Below are positions 22,100-34,249 of a stretch of 64,000 bases of DNA, piece by piece; the stretch's first letter is position 1; every line of letters starts with the position of its first letter. The stretch comes from Vanilla planifolia. Taxonomy: Eukaryota > Streptophyta > Magnoliopsida > Asparagales > Orchidaceae. Both the position numbers and the translations under genes were made by a program. Below the pieces are notes generated by a model, which was not told the DNA's origin, made no database searches, and was given only the letters and a program-made list of their open reading frames with translations. The stretch is from contig JAIUJO010000225.1 in NCBI GenBank assembly GCA_023846275.1, positions 637,100 through 701,099 of the forward strand. The letters run 5' to 3'.

Positions 22100-25000
22100 G
22101 TTATAATATTACATTATAAAGTAGGACCGTATTGAACATGCACAAAGCTCAATTACTATGCATTCATAAATAGTTATTGACATAAAGTTTGACTTTTTTT
22201 TGTCACAATGATAAGATGCTAAATTTCAAAAGTTTGTTGTGCAACTGTGAAAAAGCCAAGGAAATCTTAGCAGACAAATTTTCTATTGCTCATTTCCCAT
22301 CATAAAGTTTTTGAATTATTAACTAAATTATACTAATATAGATATTATCAATATAGACAAGTAAGTATGAAGAAATACCATTCATAATAGTGCATTGTCA
22401 AACATGAATGATTATTGGTACATTGTTTTAAATATAAAATTTTTTATTTAAGAAATGTTACAAAGTTTTGTCCTAATAAATACTAAAAATGATGTAGTGA
22501 AAAAAATGCCAACATAGATAATATTCAAGTGTATACCAAAAGTACATAATTCTAATAAATCATATTGATAAAGAAAAAATATTTTTCTTAGAAAACTTCT
22601 CAAAAAAAGGTAAAGTACATATTTATTATTCTAATGTGAACAATAAAAAAGAATTATAAATGTTTAATTCGACATAAAAAATAAAATTTTTTTAATTTGC
22701 TATAAAATTGAGTAAATATGTATAGTTTTTAAAATCAAGTTTATAACTAAAGAAAAGAGAAAATAATGTATAAAACACTAAATAAATATAAAATAACAAT
22801 AACATTACAAGATCTAAAATGCCAAACATTATGACTAGTAAATTATAAAGGGAATGATTTTCACAATTGCAAAAAGAGTAAAAAATAGTTGAAGCTAAGA
22901 GCATTTCGTTATGAAAAAAAAATCAAATGATTAATATATTTTTAAAAAATTATTAATATAAACTTAAATTAAATAATATTTTTTGTTGTGTAATATATCA
23001 TTATAAATGTTCATAATAATTCTAAATAAGAAAGTTTTGCGAAGCAAAAATATTTATAAAAAAGTAAAAAATATAAAAATACATAATGTTTTTATGACAA
23101 TAAAAAATCTGAAACATTTATTACTATTAATGCAACTTGTCAAAAACTAATATTTTATATGCAAAACAAAAAAATATCAAACTTTTCCAAAATTTTATTT
23201 AATGAGGAAAAAAATTGTATTTTATCAACACAAGAGTACATGTGTCACAAAACATATAAGATGCTAGCATATAAGAAAAAGTGTAACTTAAATATAATAA
23301 TAATTACAAATCTAAAAACATATATTAAATATTCTAGTTTCCTTCATAAAATATTAAAAATGATGTGCATCAATTTCTTTTCCATAAGATTATTTTGACA
23401 TATTTATAAATTAAGAAAGAAGATAGTGATCACTTCAGCCAAAAATGTGAAATATTTAAAGAAATGCAATTGTTTGTTTGAAAATAACAGTTTTGTACAA
23501 TAATTTGGGCTACTGCCACATTTTTTAGGGTTATTACATTGCCCTGTAAACTTAATTATTACTTTAGTTTACCTTTTATTATGCTAGTTTGGTGTAATTT
23601 ATTTTTCATATAATAAATTTGAAAAATGATGAAATATATTTACTTATAATTTCACACTTTTTATTTTTATGAAAATGTATAACATGCTTTGTGACATCAT
23701 ACACATATAATGATAATCACTTTTGATCGTTCATTATATTTATTATATTTTTTTAAATCCAAAAATGTTCTGCTTATGTTACTTTATAGAATTGTTTCAA
23801 CAAAGTCATCCACTTATTGTAATAGATATTTTTGTAAATTTTTATTATTTTAAGTATATTACAAATTTTAAATTTTTACAGACTTTTGTATTTTTTTTAA
23901 TTCTTAAATCTTTTCGTTAAAAAGGTGTGCTGGTAAATTTTCTTGTCTTAGATGTAATTTGAACAATTTAAATGTTTAATAATATTGATATTTTTAAAAT
24001 TTTTTAATTCCGTTAATGTATTTTGAAAAATTACTTTTATGAAAATTTTTTTTGTAACATTTACCAAATAATTTTAATCAATTGTGTCATTTTTATAATT
24101 ATTGTTTTCTATAATATTTTACATTTTTTTATATAAAAATAGTTAATAAGAAATTAAAATATTTAAATTATTTTAAAATATGTTAAGGTAGTATGAAAAA
24201 TAAATCTTAAATTAATAAGATAATTGAGATTGATAAATTGGAAGTCACCATGATAATATCTCAACCAAAATAATTAAAAAAAATTGTTTTAAGTATTATA
24301 TGTTTTTAAAGATACAAAAGTTGACCATATTATACGACAATTGCAATTTATAAGAGTAATATAATAAAACTAAATATTAAGCTTTGTATAAAAATGTATT
24401 CAAAATATCAACAATAGAAAATCATTTATAAATGTAAGAAAGCAGTTAGTAGCAAATAATATATTGTTTAAAAAGTCTACATAACAAATTAGTAAAGAAC
24501 AAAACAATAAAAATATCACGTCAATTAATAAGTGCATGGTTAAATCATAATTTAATGAAATGTTATTGATAAAAAATTATTAATAATATTTGTACAACAT
24601 TTCAGTAAATAATTTTAGTTATAATTGTACTTAAAAAACTACATTATTCATAAATTGTATTTTGAAAGTAAAAAAAATTCATATAGATAATTAAAATTCT
24701 CATAAGATTCTAATTACATTAAATTTTCAAATAAAAAACTATTTAAAAAAAACAATATTTTTAATATTTGTTTTATTATAATGTCAACTGATTGATGGAA
24801 ATATTTAAAACCATGCACACACAACATGCATGTGGACAAGTGGAAAGAATTAAAAAAAATTGCTATGAAAATTTATAAAATAATTTCAACAAGTTGCAAA
24901 AAAAAAATATTTGATTTTAAATATAGACTGATATTCAAAATGTTTTGTAAAATAAATTTTTTTGGATATAAGTCTCCTATTGCTATTATATTTTAAAAAC

Positions 25001-26680
25001 ATAAGATGTTTTAAAACATATATCTAATTTTGGAAACTAATTGTCCTAAAGTTACAACCACTATTTTCAAAATTAAAAAACATATATTAGTTGTACTAAA
25101 AAGGTAAAAGATAATCAAAATTTAATTGTAGTACATTGAGAAACGGTTTTCCTAATCATCTAAGGCTAATAAGACTTAAATTTGAGAGAAGTTTTTTCAA
25201 AAAAGTTATATCAATCATAAAGATAATAAGGTACATGGAATAGTAGAAATGATATTTTTGTGAAGTTAACAAAAAAGGTCTATATGTTATGAGCATGACA
25301 AATTTTTAGAAAAATTATTGCCTAAAATAAACAATTAAATAAAAAATATAAAAGATATAAAATGAAAAAAAGTTTCTAAAAACTTAATCTAAACTATTTT
25401 AAAAAATAAATAATATAAATTTAAATACATAAATTATTTAAAAAAATATAAAAAATTATCAATTTAATAAAATGAGCAAAATGATTAAACATTATTTAAA
25501 AGATTTTATTGAAATTTTAATATATCAATATAATATTACATGATAGTGAACATTTTTAATTTTAAGATGTCCAAATAAAAAAAAAGTCAACAATAAATAG
25601 AAGTATGGATAGTTTATCATTTCAATAAAATATAATAAAGTATAAAGAGATCATTAAAGAACAAAAAATTTCTTAACCAAGTAAAAATAAGTTATTGTAA
25701 ACAACAATGTTTAATAACATAAAAATATAAACAACTTTTAGAATAATATAATTATAAAACACACAGTAATTATTTGAACAAAATTTTAAAAACCCATTTT
25801 ATTTTTTTATAAACATGTTGAATAAAAGATATCTTGAATAATAAAAGATTTCTTTCATTGTTACAAACATCACAATTGAGTTATTACAAATAAGAAGTGC
25901 TTCTACCAATTAAAAAACTTGTATAAATTTTTAAATCAAATAATCAAAAATTAACCATGATAAATGTAATAAAGAATTGTCAAAAAAAAGAAAATATCTT
26001 TGACTAGTATTGCAAAATATTAAAAATATCTAAAGAAAATTAAAGAAGTTAACAAAATAAGAACAACAATGACCTTGTTGTAAGTAAAAATGTCAAAAAT
26101 ATAAAAATTAAAAAAACCATGAACATAACGTAATAAATAAAATATTAAAAATTATTTTGACATTTTATTGAAAAAAATATTCTTATTTGGACAAGCATGA
26201 CAAACATTTAGTAAGAGATGAAGTCAACTAACATGTGAAATTTATTATAAATTATATGATGCAAAATATATAACGCTAGATGGATGAATTATGTATTTAT
26301 CAAATTTTTTTATTCTTAAATTTTATTCGAAAAATTTTTATACATAAAAGTAAAAATTATTTCTTTAAAATATTATTTTTTGAAATGAGATTGTTCAATA
26401 TTAAATGAAACACAAAAGGAGTTTTAAATGGTTTAGCCAAAACTTGTGCATACATCTACCCCTAATGATTAATCGATACTCACACATTATCATGGTGGTG
26501 AGTAAAGAAAATACAAACAGATACTGCAATGAGACACCCAATTGCACAAAAATTTATGACTATACAAAGTAATTTGTAAACTTTATAATTTTTGGATTGA
26601 ATAATTTCTACATTTTTAAAGCTTTAATAAAAGTGTTGCACAACAAATGGCTAAAAATGGTTCCTCTAGTAGCTCAAATT
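22100..26680. other. Extremely AT-rich DNA, nothing recognised
   Basis: About 4.6 kb dominated by A/T runs. Short chance frames (22,692-22,904 minus; 23,159-23,398 plus; 23,723-23,920 plus) are rich in Ile, Lys, Asn, Phe and Tyr and show no motif. This is the most AT-rich part of the window. Confidence 0.55.
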
Positions 26681-26689
26681 AGTTTTTTT

Positions 26690-27400
26690 TTTTGAAAAAT
26701 AGCCATCACAGGTAATGTGAACGAAAATGATGGTAGGTGCTTGAAGCAAGTGCTGTTTGACTATAATAATTGATGAAGGGTTTATATTTAATCATAATTT
26801 GATAAGATCTAGAACATCAGATTAAAATGCTAGATCGAAGGTGATGTTAAATTGGTTATTATTGATGAAGTGAGAGAGACATTAAGTAGCTTAATCATTC
26901 CAAATGAATAGCTATGTTTAAGTAAACGTTTCACCAATACTGGCATAATCTAGACAATTTGATAGCAAAAATATGCGATCAATTGGTGCTGATAAACCTA
27001 AGTTTTGCAACAGCACTCTTTTTGTCTCACATTGCAAAATAGTTCATGTGATTTATGCTTATAATATCTTCGTTATGATTCAGCCTATTAACGTTGGCAA
27101 TTCTATAATGTTCTTAGAAAGTTATGACCTAGGTCACCAAGTCATCTACGTAAATATGAGTTTGACTTATCCCAATTCCTTAACAGATTCATGACTCCCT
27201 CCTGACTCCCTATGATTAAGCCGATTAAGGAGTTATGCCCTGAATAAATTGAACAAAAATTGCTAAAACACTTATGCCTTAAATCGATAATCTGAGCAAT
27301 CCTACCTCGATTTTTGTAAAGCTCCTAGTGTGTAGATGCTCATGTCCCATGCCTATATTGCGAACCATAGACATGACTCAAGTCCTTTGGGCTTTGCGGT
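26690..27400. other. GC-richer islet, unassigned
   Basis: The stretch is clearly less AT-rich than the kilobases on either side, and contains the 73-codon plus-strand frame 26,973-27,194. That frame shows no signal peptide, no membrane span and no motif I recognise. The downstream part (27,180-27,400) has repeated CTCCCT and TAAGCCGATTAAG-like words. It is most likely a decayed transposon fragment. Confidence 0.35.
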
Positions 27401-27436
27401 GCAAAAAATATTAAAAAGATTACTAAAATTATATAT

Positions 27437-27460
27437 GTTGTATATATATATATATTATTT
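27437..27460. repeat. Short (TA)n tract
   Basis: A run of TA units of about 20 bases, just right of the GC-richer islet. A simple microsatellite. Confidence 0.8.
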
Positions 27461-27469
27461 CAACAATTA

Positions 27470-29530
27470 AAAGATTTTAAAAAGTCAAATACCTTAATTA
27501 AAAAACAAATACTATTTAAATACAACTTAAATACAGACCTAAATATAAAAACAAAATGATAATCATTTGTGTCATAATTACATAGAAATTACAAGATTTA
27601 ACAAGCTATCAATAAAGATTTAGAAAAATACTTTTTTGTGCATTAGCGACCCCACAAATCGAATTATTGTTGGCTCCAAATTTAGTAATTTAAGCCATAT
27701 AAATTTTATTATTTATTTAAATTGTAGCTTTGCTCCAACAAACTCAAACTACTACCATTAATCTTGAGATTTAACAAATATAATACAAAGCTCAACAAAG
27801 TGTAAGCAAATATTTAGGCTGACTTTATCATCATCACATCAAATAAACAACAAAATTAATTATAAATATGAATTTTTAATATCTAAAAAATGTTTTACAC
27901 AAAATAATAAAAATTATCAAAATAAATATACATTATTTTTTTCAAAACAATAAAAAAACCTTTGTATAATATAAATGAAAAGCTTCAAAACAATTATTGT
28001 ACGTTTGTTAGAATAAATACAAAATAGTTTTTTACAAATAAAAAACTGTAAAATTTCAATAGATACCTAGCTAAAATTTTAAAAGTTTGGGTACATACAA
28101 ATTTTAAACAACACTTTGGGGTAATTAATTAGATCAAGAAAAATTTATTTCAAAATAAAAGTATTAAAACTAAAAATACAATATGATAAAAATTTATCAT
28201 CATTATAACAAAAAAATATTTTAGTGTAAAAACACATTTTGAACATGCAGAAAAACAACTACCATTACTATTAAATGTTCAATGCATAACAAATTAGTTT
28301 AGCATTTCAAATAAAAAGGATAATTACATTAAATGTTTAATAAATAAACAATAAATTAGAATTATAATAACAGATAAAAAGTAGAAAAGTATTTGAAATT
28401 AAAATATTCGAACATGCATCACATTAAAGAAAATGGTTTCCCATAGGCAAGCTAATCCTTATGTTACTTAAAACCGTAGACAATTATGAGAGGCCAAATG
28501 TAAATAATATTGTACTTTTTAAATCGTAAAATACAACTGTGAAATGAATTGATGATAAATAATGATCACAGAATATGAAAGAATGGAAAAGTTAAAAATT
28601 AAAGAAACAATAACTATATTAAAATGTTTAATAAAAACCATATGTGATAAAAATGTGTTTTTTCTTAATATAGGCATAGTGAATACTTTTGAATATGTTA
28701 AAAGAGAAAGAATAAAAAATAAATATGAAATTATTGGGATACATAAAGTTTACAATGTAAAGTTTTGACTACATGACAAAAATAAAATATTACTTGTAGT
28801 TTGCTAATGCAAAATACCATTGCTATAAATTTAATACCAAAAAATATTAAAAAATAAAAAGATTTCAAGAAAGGTGGTTAAAGAAATAAAAATTTTAAAA
28901 ATAATGCAATAATTAAAAATTTAAATGATAAAAACAATGTATATAACTTGTCAACAATATGTTATATAAAATGTAATAAAAATAGTAATTTACATCTAAT
29001 GGAAGGAGATGTATGTTGTAAATAAAAATATTAAAAAATTTACTAAATATTGACCAAAAAACAATTTGTTAAGCATTTTTCATATTATTGTAAATAAAAA
29101 TAGAATATAATCATTCAATTATGACATGTCTACTTGAATTAGAATGCACATAATATGAAAAGAATATCATGTCTTTTCAAAGAAAACTTGTAGATCTTGG
29201 AACAAAAAATTACTAAATATAATTAAATAAAAATTTATATTAATAAAAAAATTTAAATGTAAAAAATTACTTATATTTTCTATTTTTTATATTTTATTAA
29301 AACTCATTTTCATATCAACATTATATGAATTAAGAACATGATTTTCAAATATCCAAAAAGATGGAATTAATATATTAGAAAAAAAAACTCTTTAATGAAG
29401 AAATCAAAAAATAGATAATTTGGTGAAAGCTATGCACAAATCCTATTTGAAAATTATTATGGAGAGCAAGGAAACCTTCAAATTAAAATAAAAGTCCCCA
29501 CAAAAACAAAACATTACTTAATCATAAATA
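27470..29530. other. Extremely AT-rich DNA, nothing recognised
   Basis: The 68-codon frame at 28,562-28,768 is Lys/Ile/Glu-rich without any motif; I regard it as chance. The base composition changes abruptly at about 29,540, where the LINE begins. Confidence 0.5.
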
Positions 29531-30147
29531 ACACATAGAGATCTCCGTGTTTTGCACCTGGTGCTCCAAATGAGCAACTGCAGACACATCCTCAATCAGG
29601 AACCCAGTCTCTGAGCTGACATGATGAGGAGGAAATACTCCATGGATTACCTGCTCATGAAGGTCCCCCACAATGCATCCCCTGTGTGAAAAGTTGTGAT
29701 GGGGGCGATGCCGGAGGCCTTCTCCTTCTTTTTCTGGCTCATCGACGATGGGCGGTTGGTGAGGTTCTTGGAGGACAATTGGCTGGGCATCCTTCCTCTA
29801 TGCTGCTGGCCAACCTTCATCAATATGGCCTCCCATTGGCCAGCAATGTTGCCGAATGCATCATGCCTGTAGGAACTAGAACATGGAGGTCATCCGCTCC
29901 TGGGCGAGTGGGGAGCTCATTGGCCGGGTCTTGCACCTCCCGAGAGCCCTGCGGTCTTCTCCAGATGCTTTGCACCAGATGCATACCGAGAAGACATGGG
30001 TTGATTGTGGCTGGCTTTACTCGAGCATTGTCTGTAATGCTTGAAATCCTGGTAGGTGTGACAGCAGTCGGGCCATGTAGGAGATTCGCGGCATCTGGAA
30101 GATCAAGGCTACTCCAATGGTTTGCATCTTTGTGCAAGGACCCCATC

Positions 30148-30222
30148 TGCCAGGTGTGCTGCATGGTGGAGGAGACCATGCAGCACCTTTTTTGGAATTG
30201 CCCGCATGCCCAAGACCTTTGG
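30148..30222 (+). pseudogene. LINE zinc-binding domain (zf-RVT)
   Basis: Reads CQVCCMVEETMQHLFWNCPH followed by AQDLW. This is the C-x2-C...E(T/S)...HLF..C..A..W signature of the zinc-binding domain downstream of the reverse transcriptase of plant LINEs. All zinc ligands (two Cys, His, Cys) are present. It lies in the 247-codon open frame 29,686-30,429, whose first part is in the wrong frame for the element: the correct frame upstream of about 30,125 is another one, giving RGIWKIKATPMV. That open frame is therefore a composite and not a real protein. Confidence 0.93.
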
Positions 30223-30555
30223 GTTGGCCGCCAGGCTTGCAAGGCGTTGACCGAGCTGGGCCAGTCAACGAGAGTCGGCTCATTGCTCATCGATCACCTT
30301 GACTGGTTTATAGGCTCGCCTAGTGCGCGTCGTGGTGCTGGGGAGTGGCATGTTGCCATTCTTGCCCTACGATGTACTATATTTAGATTAGGAGGAATGA
30401 GGCCAAACGTAATAACCCGACGACTGTAATGTGCTCACTCATCCAGACTATCAAGATCGAGGTAAAATCTATTCTCAATCGGCATACCTTCCTTTCCTCC
30501 CAGTCCAGCGGGAGTCCCTGCAATTCTTCGGACTTACTCGTTCCCCCCCAACAGG

Positions 30556-30936
30556 ATGGTAAAAGTGAATTACGATGCCGCGGTTGGCGACTCTATTCCC
30601 TGGTTGGGTATGATTGTGAGGGATTACATGGCAGCAGGCAAGAGGATGCTTTCCTAGGCAATGGACATGATGGAGGCCCAGGCTTTACTTATGGCTCTTG
30701 ATATGCTGAGGGAATCCCTTCCCCTGTATCGTGCTGTGGAATTCCAAACTAACTCAATGTTGGTTCTACAGGTGGTGCGTGAGATGATCTCCCAACCTTC
30801 TGTGATGGGTGTTTTTACTCAGGCCATTCAATTTGTCAAGGGTCTGGAGGCTGTCCGATTTACCCACATCCTTAGAGATGGGAACGCGCATGCTGATTGG
30901 GTTACACAGGCTGCTTGCCTCACGGATTTCGTTTAG
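30556..30936 (+). pseudogene. LINE RNase H domain (RVT_3 type)
   Basis: In one frame from 30,556: VKVNYDAAVGDS, then GMIVRDYMAAG, a TAG stop at 30,655-30,657, then MEAQALLMALDM, VEFQTNSMLVLQVV, FTHILRDGNAHADWV and a TAG terminator. The family order is nFDGA, vvRd, aEa.al..gl, E.DS..vv, RE.N..AD.lA. The first Asp (30,574-30,576), the Glu and the last Asp are kept. The third acidic residue, normally in E-x-D-S, is Asn here (QTNS), so the active site is broken as well as the frame. Confidence 0.93.
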
Positions 30937-31072
30937 GCCCCTTGGGACTCTCTCTCTAAGCCCCTACTGAAGTTTGTGTTTTCTGACTTCACGTTCGATC
31001 CTCCTTGAGGATCCTTCTTGAAACACATGTATGGCTTTGCCATTTCTATATAATATATATTATATTTACTTC

Positions 31073-31082
31073 AAAAAAAAAA
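31073..31082 (+). other. LINE A-tail
   Basis: A10 directly after the short AT-rich 3' end of the LINE (TATATTTACTTC then A10). It marks the 3' insertion junction. Confidence 0.85.
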
Positions 31083-31309
31083 TAATATGCTACTAAAATA
31101 GGTTGATATTATCAAAATATCTTTGTGTATTACTCATTAGATTGATAACCTCTTTTTTTTATTACTTACATACTAAGTTTATAATAAAGTAATTAAATGT
31201 AGTGTAAGAAAGCATTTACTAAATATTATCAAGTGAAGCAAGATTTGCATTTAATAAAAGCACAAGGATGAGGTCCCTTCGCTCAAGGAACTAGTCTTAA
31301 AAGCAAGAT

Positions 31310-31650
31310 TAATGTCTCATACATTTGTCATCATGAAAATCTCTTCCAATACTATAGAATAAATCTTTCCTAAGCAACTTCATTAAGATGCCAACAAGTT
31401 ATATGTTGAAATGGTTCCTAACATCATTTTTTTGTCCTTAAGAAAGTACTAGACAAGGTTTTGAGTTAGGCAAATGGAACAAAATGTTTCATATTTTATT
31501 AGTATTTTTTTGTGAATGTCATCCCTTAAATTCTAGTTTCAATTTTAAACCCAAAATTTGTTCTTTAAATCCTCTCAATGCTATATATTATGCTTCATTA
31601 GTTGCAAGAAATAATTCTATGTCTTTAATAGATCATGAGTTTAAGGTGTG
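31310..31650 (-). pseudogene. Copia RNase H fragment
   Basis: Minus-strand reading gives LATNEA-stop-YIAL (family STTEAEYIAL), then a LGLKLKLEF stretch, then KNDVRNHFNI (family KHIDVRYHFIR) and ILMKLLRKDLF (family ADMLTKSLPKEKF). The order and spacing are those of the copia RNase H C-terminal half and tail. It is broken by several stops. It lies only about 230 bases beyond the LINE A-tail. Confidence 0.72.
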
Positions 31651-32039
31651 TCCAAAAAATGATTAAATACCTACAATGTTTTTCTTATGTAATCTTGAAC
31701 CCACATAATCTTTACAGCCTCATCTTATGAGATAATGACATAACTTAAATTTTTGATATGAAAGCACTAATACCTTTTTGCCAAGCAAATACCAAAAGAT
31801 TCTTTTTATAGATTGTAATTAAAAGTCCTTGGAGGTATACTAAAACTGTTTAAAAAAGTTCCACGCTAAAAACTTTCTTAAGTCTTCTAGTAGTTAAGTA
31901 AAGAATATACCATCCCTTGGTATACCTTGAAATCTATTTTTTTCCTTTCCTTTCTTTATTTAATACTTTGGTAGAGACCGTTTAAAGTAGAAATAGGTTT
32001 GAAGTTCTCAAGGTAAAGCATTTATAACATCTCATTTAA

Positions 32040-32580
32040 ATGCTATATTTAAGATAGAAGGAGACATTTCTCATATTGTTTAACTTTCCATCACAGTAAA
32101 TAGGTAAAGACATTATATTAATCTCAAATCCTACGCCCATAAGCTTAGTAAATCATTCACATAAGGCCAAGTTGGTGGATCCAAAAAAGATATTGTTTGC
32201 AAAACCTTAGACAAGAAGAAGTTCATTAGTCCAATTCTTGATGAACAAGGTTCAATCTACATTTCCATCTTGAAATAATGTTTGAGTAAAAATCCATTAA
32301 ATTTGTCATACCAAGATCATTATTCTTGTCACAAATCATATAAGTATTTAATTAACTTATGTATCTAATTTTGATGAGGACAATGTTAAAAGAAATCCAA
32401 TTATCCTACATATATTTCCTTCGAAACAAAAACATTTACGAATGTACTCTTAATGTTCATTGGTATAGCTTAAATACATTGTAATAAAAACGCTAATAAT
32501 GACCATTTTGCCTTCAACCATACGATTAGTTCAAGTGGTCCTTCTATGTTTAGCCTATCGAACTTATCATAACTATTTCT
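32040..32580 (-). pseudogene. Copia reverse transcriptase, first fragment
   Basis: Minus-strand pieces in order: MNIKSTFVNVFVSKEIYV (family MDVKSAFLNG...EEVYV), SWYDKFNGFLLKHYFKMGNVD-like (family AWYDRLSKFLLENGFTRGKVD), LFIKNWTNELLLV, then ANNIFFGSTNLALCE and FTKLMG.GFEINIMS. The catalytic YVDD motif (family VYVDDIIFGSTN) is here reduced to ANN before IIFGSTN-like residues, so both catalytic aspartates are gone. Confidence 0.88.
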
Positions 32581-32839
32581 CACTACCCTTTCCATATTTT
32601 AAATGATATCCTCTTGGCTTCAATTGTATTTTGAAGAACAAGTTTTTAAGTTGATGCAACATACATAATTTGTTTTTAAATAGTGGCATGGATTTGTACT
32701 AAAAAAGATAGGTCACTTAGAATTAAATCACTAAGATGATTTGTTATTATATACTAACTCCTTTGTTGCAATCATATTCTTATTTTTAAAATTTTAAGAT
32801 ATCATTTATAAGCTTTATGTAATACATAGGGATGCCTTT

Positions 32840-33060
32840 CTCATCTTTCTTAACTTGCAATCAAAGAAAATAGAAAAACTCACTCATTATGTCAATCTCG
32901 AATCCTACACAAGTAAGCTTATGAATTCATTAACATAAATCAAAGTTGGTTGATCCAAATATTATATCATTGGCATAATCTTGGACTTGATGATGTTCAA
33001 TCAGTGCAGCTCTTTTTTGACAAAGTGCCATATAGATTCCATTCCTAAAACAATATTAAA
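32840..33060 (-). pseudogene. Copia reverse transcriptase, second partial copy
   Basis: This repeats the end of the preceding fragment: EHHQVQDYANDIIFGSTN-like residues, then L.EFI.L.VGFEIDIMS and KKDEKGIPMYYIK (family QTKDGIFISQTKYIKDLLKKF). It aligns at nucleotide level with about 32,080-32,290 (TTGGTGGATCCAAA / TTGGTTGATCCAAA). The catalytic motif is damaged here too. It supports a local duplication in this element. Confidence 0.82.
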
Positions 33061-33119
33061 GTAGAAATTTACTAAGTTAGTTATACTATAACCCATTTTG
33101 GTTTTCCAATTTGTTTTTT

Positions 33120-33480
33120 CAAAATCATCCATATGATCCAAAACTTCCAATTTTTATGTATAATTTCATCAAACACAACTTGAGTAGATTCCATCACAAC
33201 TATGGTTTCCATGTTAAACTTCTTATAGGTCTATTTATTTGAAGAATATTGTAAATAGAAGTGCTCCATTAAGTTGGATTTTAATCTCCAATTTCTATCC
33301 TACAAATTAATGTAGCACTTCCATCCAAAAAGCCTACAATTTAATGTAGCACTTCCAAATATTTGGTACATTACTAATAATTTTTTTGACAATAAATCTA
33401 TTCAGCATTGGGAAAAATAGAACGTTTTAAATAATTACGACATTAAGTATTGGGGACCCTTTAGCACAAAAGGAAAAGTA
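33120..33480 (-). repeat. Duplicated copia integrase-RT linker, copy 1
   Basis: The minus strand reads, in broken frames, VVMESTQVVFDEI (family VVEESVHVVFDE), preceded by pieces of the GYSSTSKAYRVFNKRT segment. The block aligns base for base, with indels, to 33,841-34,240: shared CATCAAACA(C/T)(A/C)ACTTGAGTA, TTATAGGTCTATTTATTTG and GATAAATCTATTCA. Plus-strand similarity continues to about 33,600 (ATTTAGATACAAAATTTAG / ATTTAGATGGATAATTTAG). Confidence 0.85.
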
Positions 33481-33840
33481 ATAGAAGCTGTCATTGCCTT
33501 AAGAGGAGAGCAGCATTGTTCGATTCATAACATTGAAGAAACCCAACTAAGTATTTAGATACAAAATTTAGAGATAAATGTTATATCTGTAACAAATAGA
33601 AGGAATATTGTTATATTGGTAGTTGTTACCTTTTGATAGCCAAACATTGCTGTGATAAACTAGAATGATAATACATGTAAGATTAAAACAAAAATATTTG
33701 TAGGCAGAGAGATTGATTCAAACTAAATGAGAATGATATTATGTACAACAAAAATGCTTATTTTTCCCATAATGAACACATTTTGGGAAAAATAACATGT
33801 TAAATATATGTTGAAAAAGATGTTATTATATCATTATTTT

Positions 33841-34240
33841 CCCTTTTGTTTGTCTTCAAATTTTCTTTTACCAAAATCTTCCATGTGTTCCAAATCTACC
33901 ACTTTGTTTTGAAGGATAATTCCATCAAACATCACTTGAGTATATTCCTTTGCAACTAAGGTTCCCTTGTTAAATGGTTTATAGGTCTATTTATTTGTAG
34001 AATATGATAAAGAAATAATGTCCATTAACTTGGTTTCTAATCTCCAATTCTTGTCTTAATTATGTAACACTTCCATCAAAAAACTGAAAGTATTTATTTT
34101 TGGCCTTCTTTTTATTCCTAAGTATATTGCACATCTTGTTTATAATTTGTTTGATGATAAATCTATTCAAACATTAATATAGATAGAATAGCTTGAATTA
34201 TTCAGGCATTGTGGCTTGGAGATCCTATATCACCATTCAA
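33841..34240 (-). repeat. Duplicated copia integrase-RT linker, copy 2
   Basis: Minus-strand reading gives TLVAKEYTQVMFDGII (family TLVVEESVHVVFDE) followed by KVVDLEHMEDFGKRK. Further upstream on that strand come SIYINV and NKL.T..IYLGIKRRPKI-like residues, matching the family's ILNRVLIRP..KKTPYELWKGRKPNI. It lies about 745 bases from copy 1. Confidence 0.85.
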
Positions 34241-34249
34241 AAACTAAAA

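Larger units (their letters stand above)
29540..31082 (+). mobile_element. 5'-truncated L1-type LINE, 3' end with A-tail
   Basis: A sharply bounded GC-rich block in AT-rich surroundings. It holds, in plant LINE order, the end of the reverse transcriptase protein: a WKIKATP segment, a zinc-binding domain and a C-terminal RNase H domain. A 3' untranslated region of about 135 bases follows, ending in A10 at 31,073-31,082. Truncation at the 5' side and a terminal A-tail are hallmarks of target-primed LINE insertion. At least three frameshifts (near 30,125, 30,390 and 30,540) and an in-frame TAG (30,655-30,657) show that it is dead. No clear target-site duplication was found. It is far better preserved in composition than the other elements here. 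Confidence 0.92.

Noticed and set aside
22100-26680. AT desert as mitochondrial or plastid intergenic DNA, or a centromeric satellite
   Set aside because: No organelle gene pieces and no regular period could be seen; old decayed transposon DNA is the more modest reading.
29820-30290. 156- and 88-codon minus-strand frames in the GC-rich block
   Set aside because: Both are antisense to the LINE zinc-binding region; GC-rich DNA has few stops, so long antisense frames are expected.
29686-30429. 247-codon plus-strand frame as an intact protein gene
   Set aside because: Its first half is out of frame with the LINE protein. Only the part from about 30,130 on, with the zinc-binding domain, is in the right frame, so it is a composite and not a gene.
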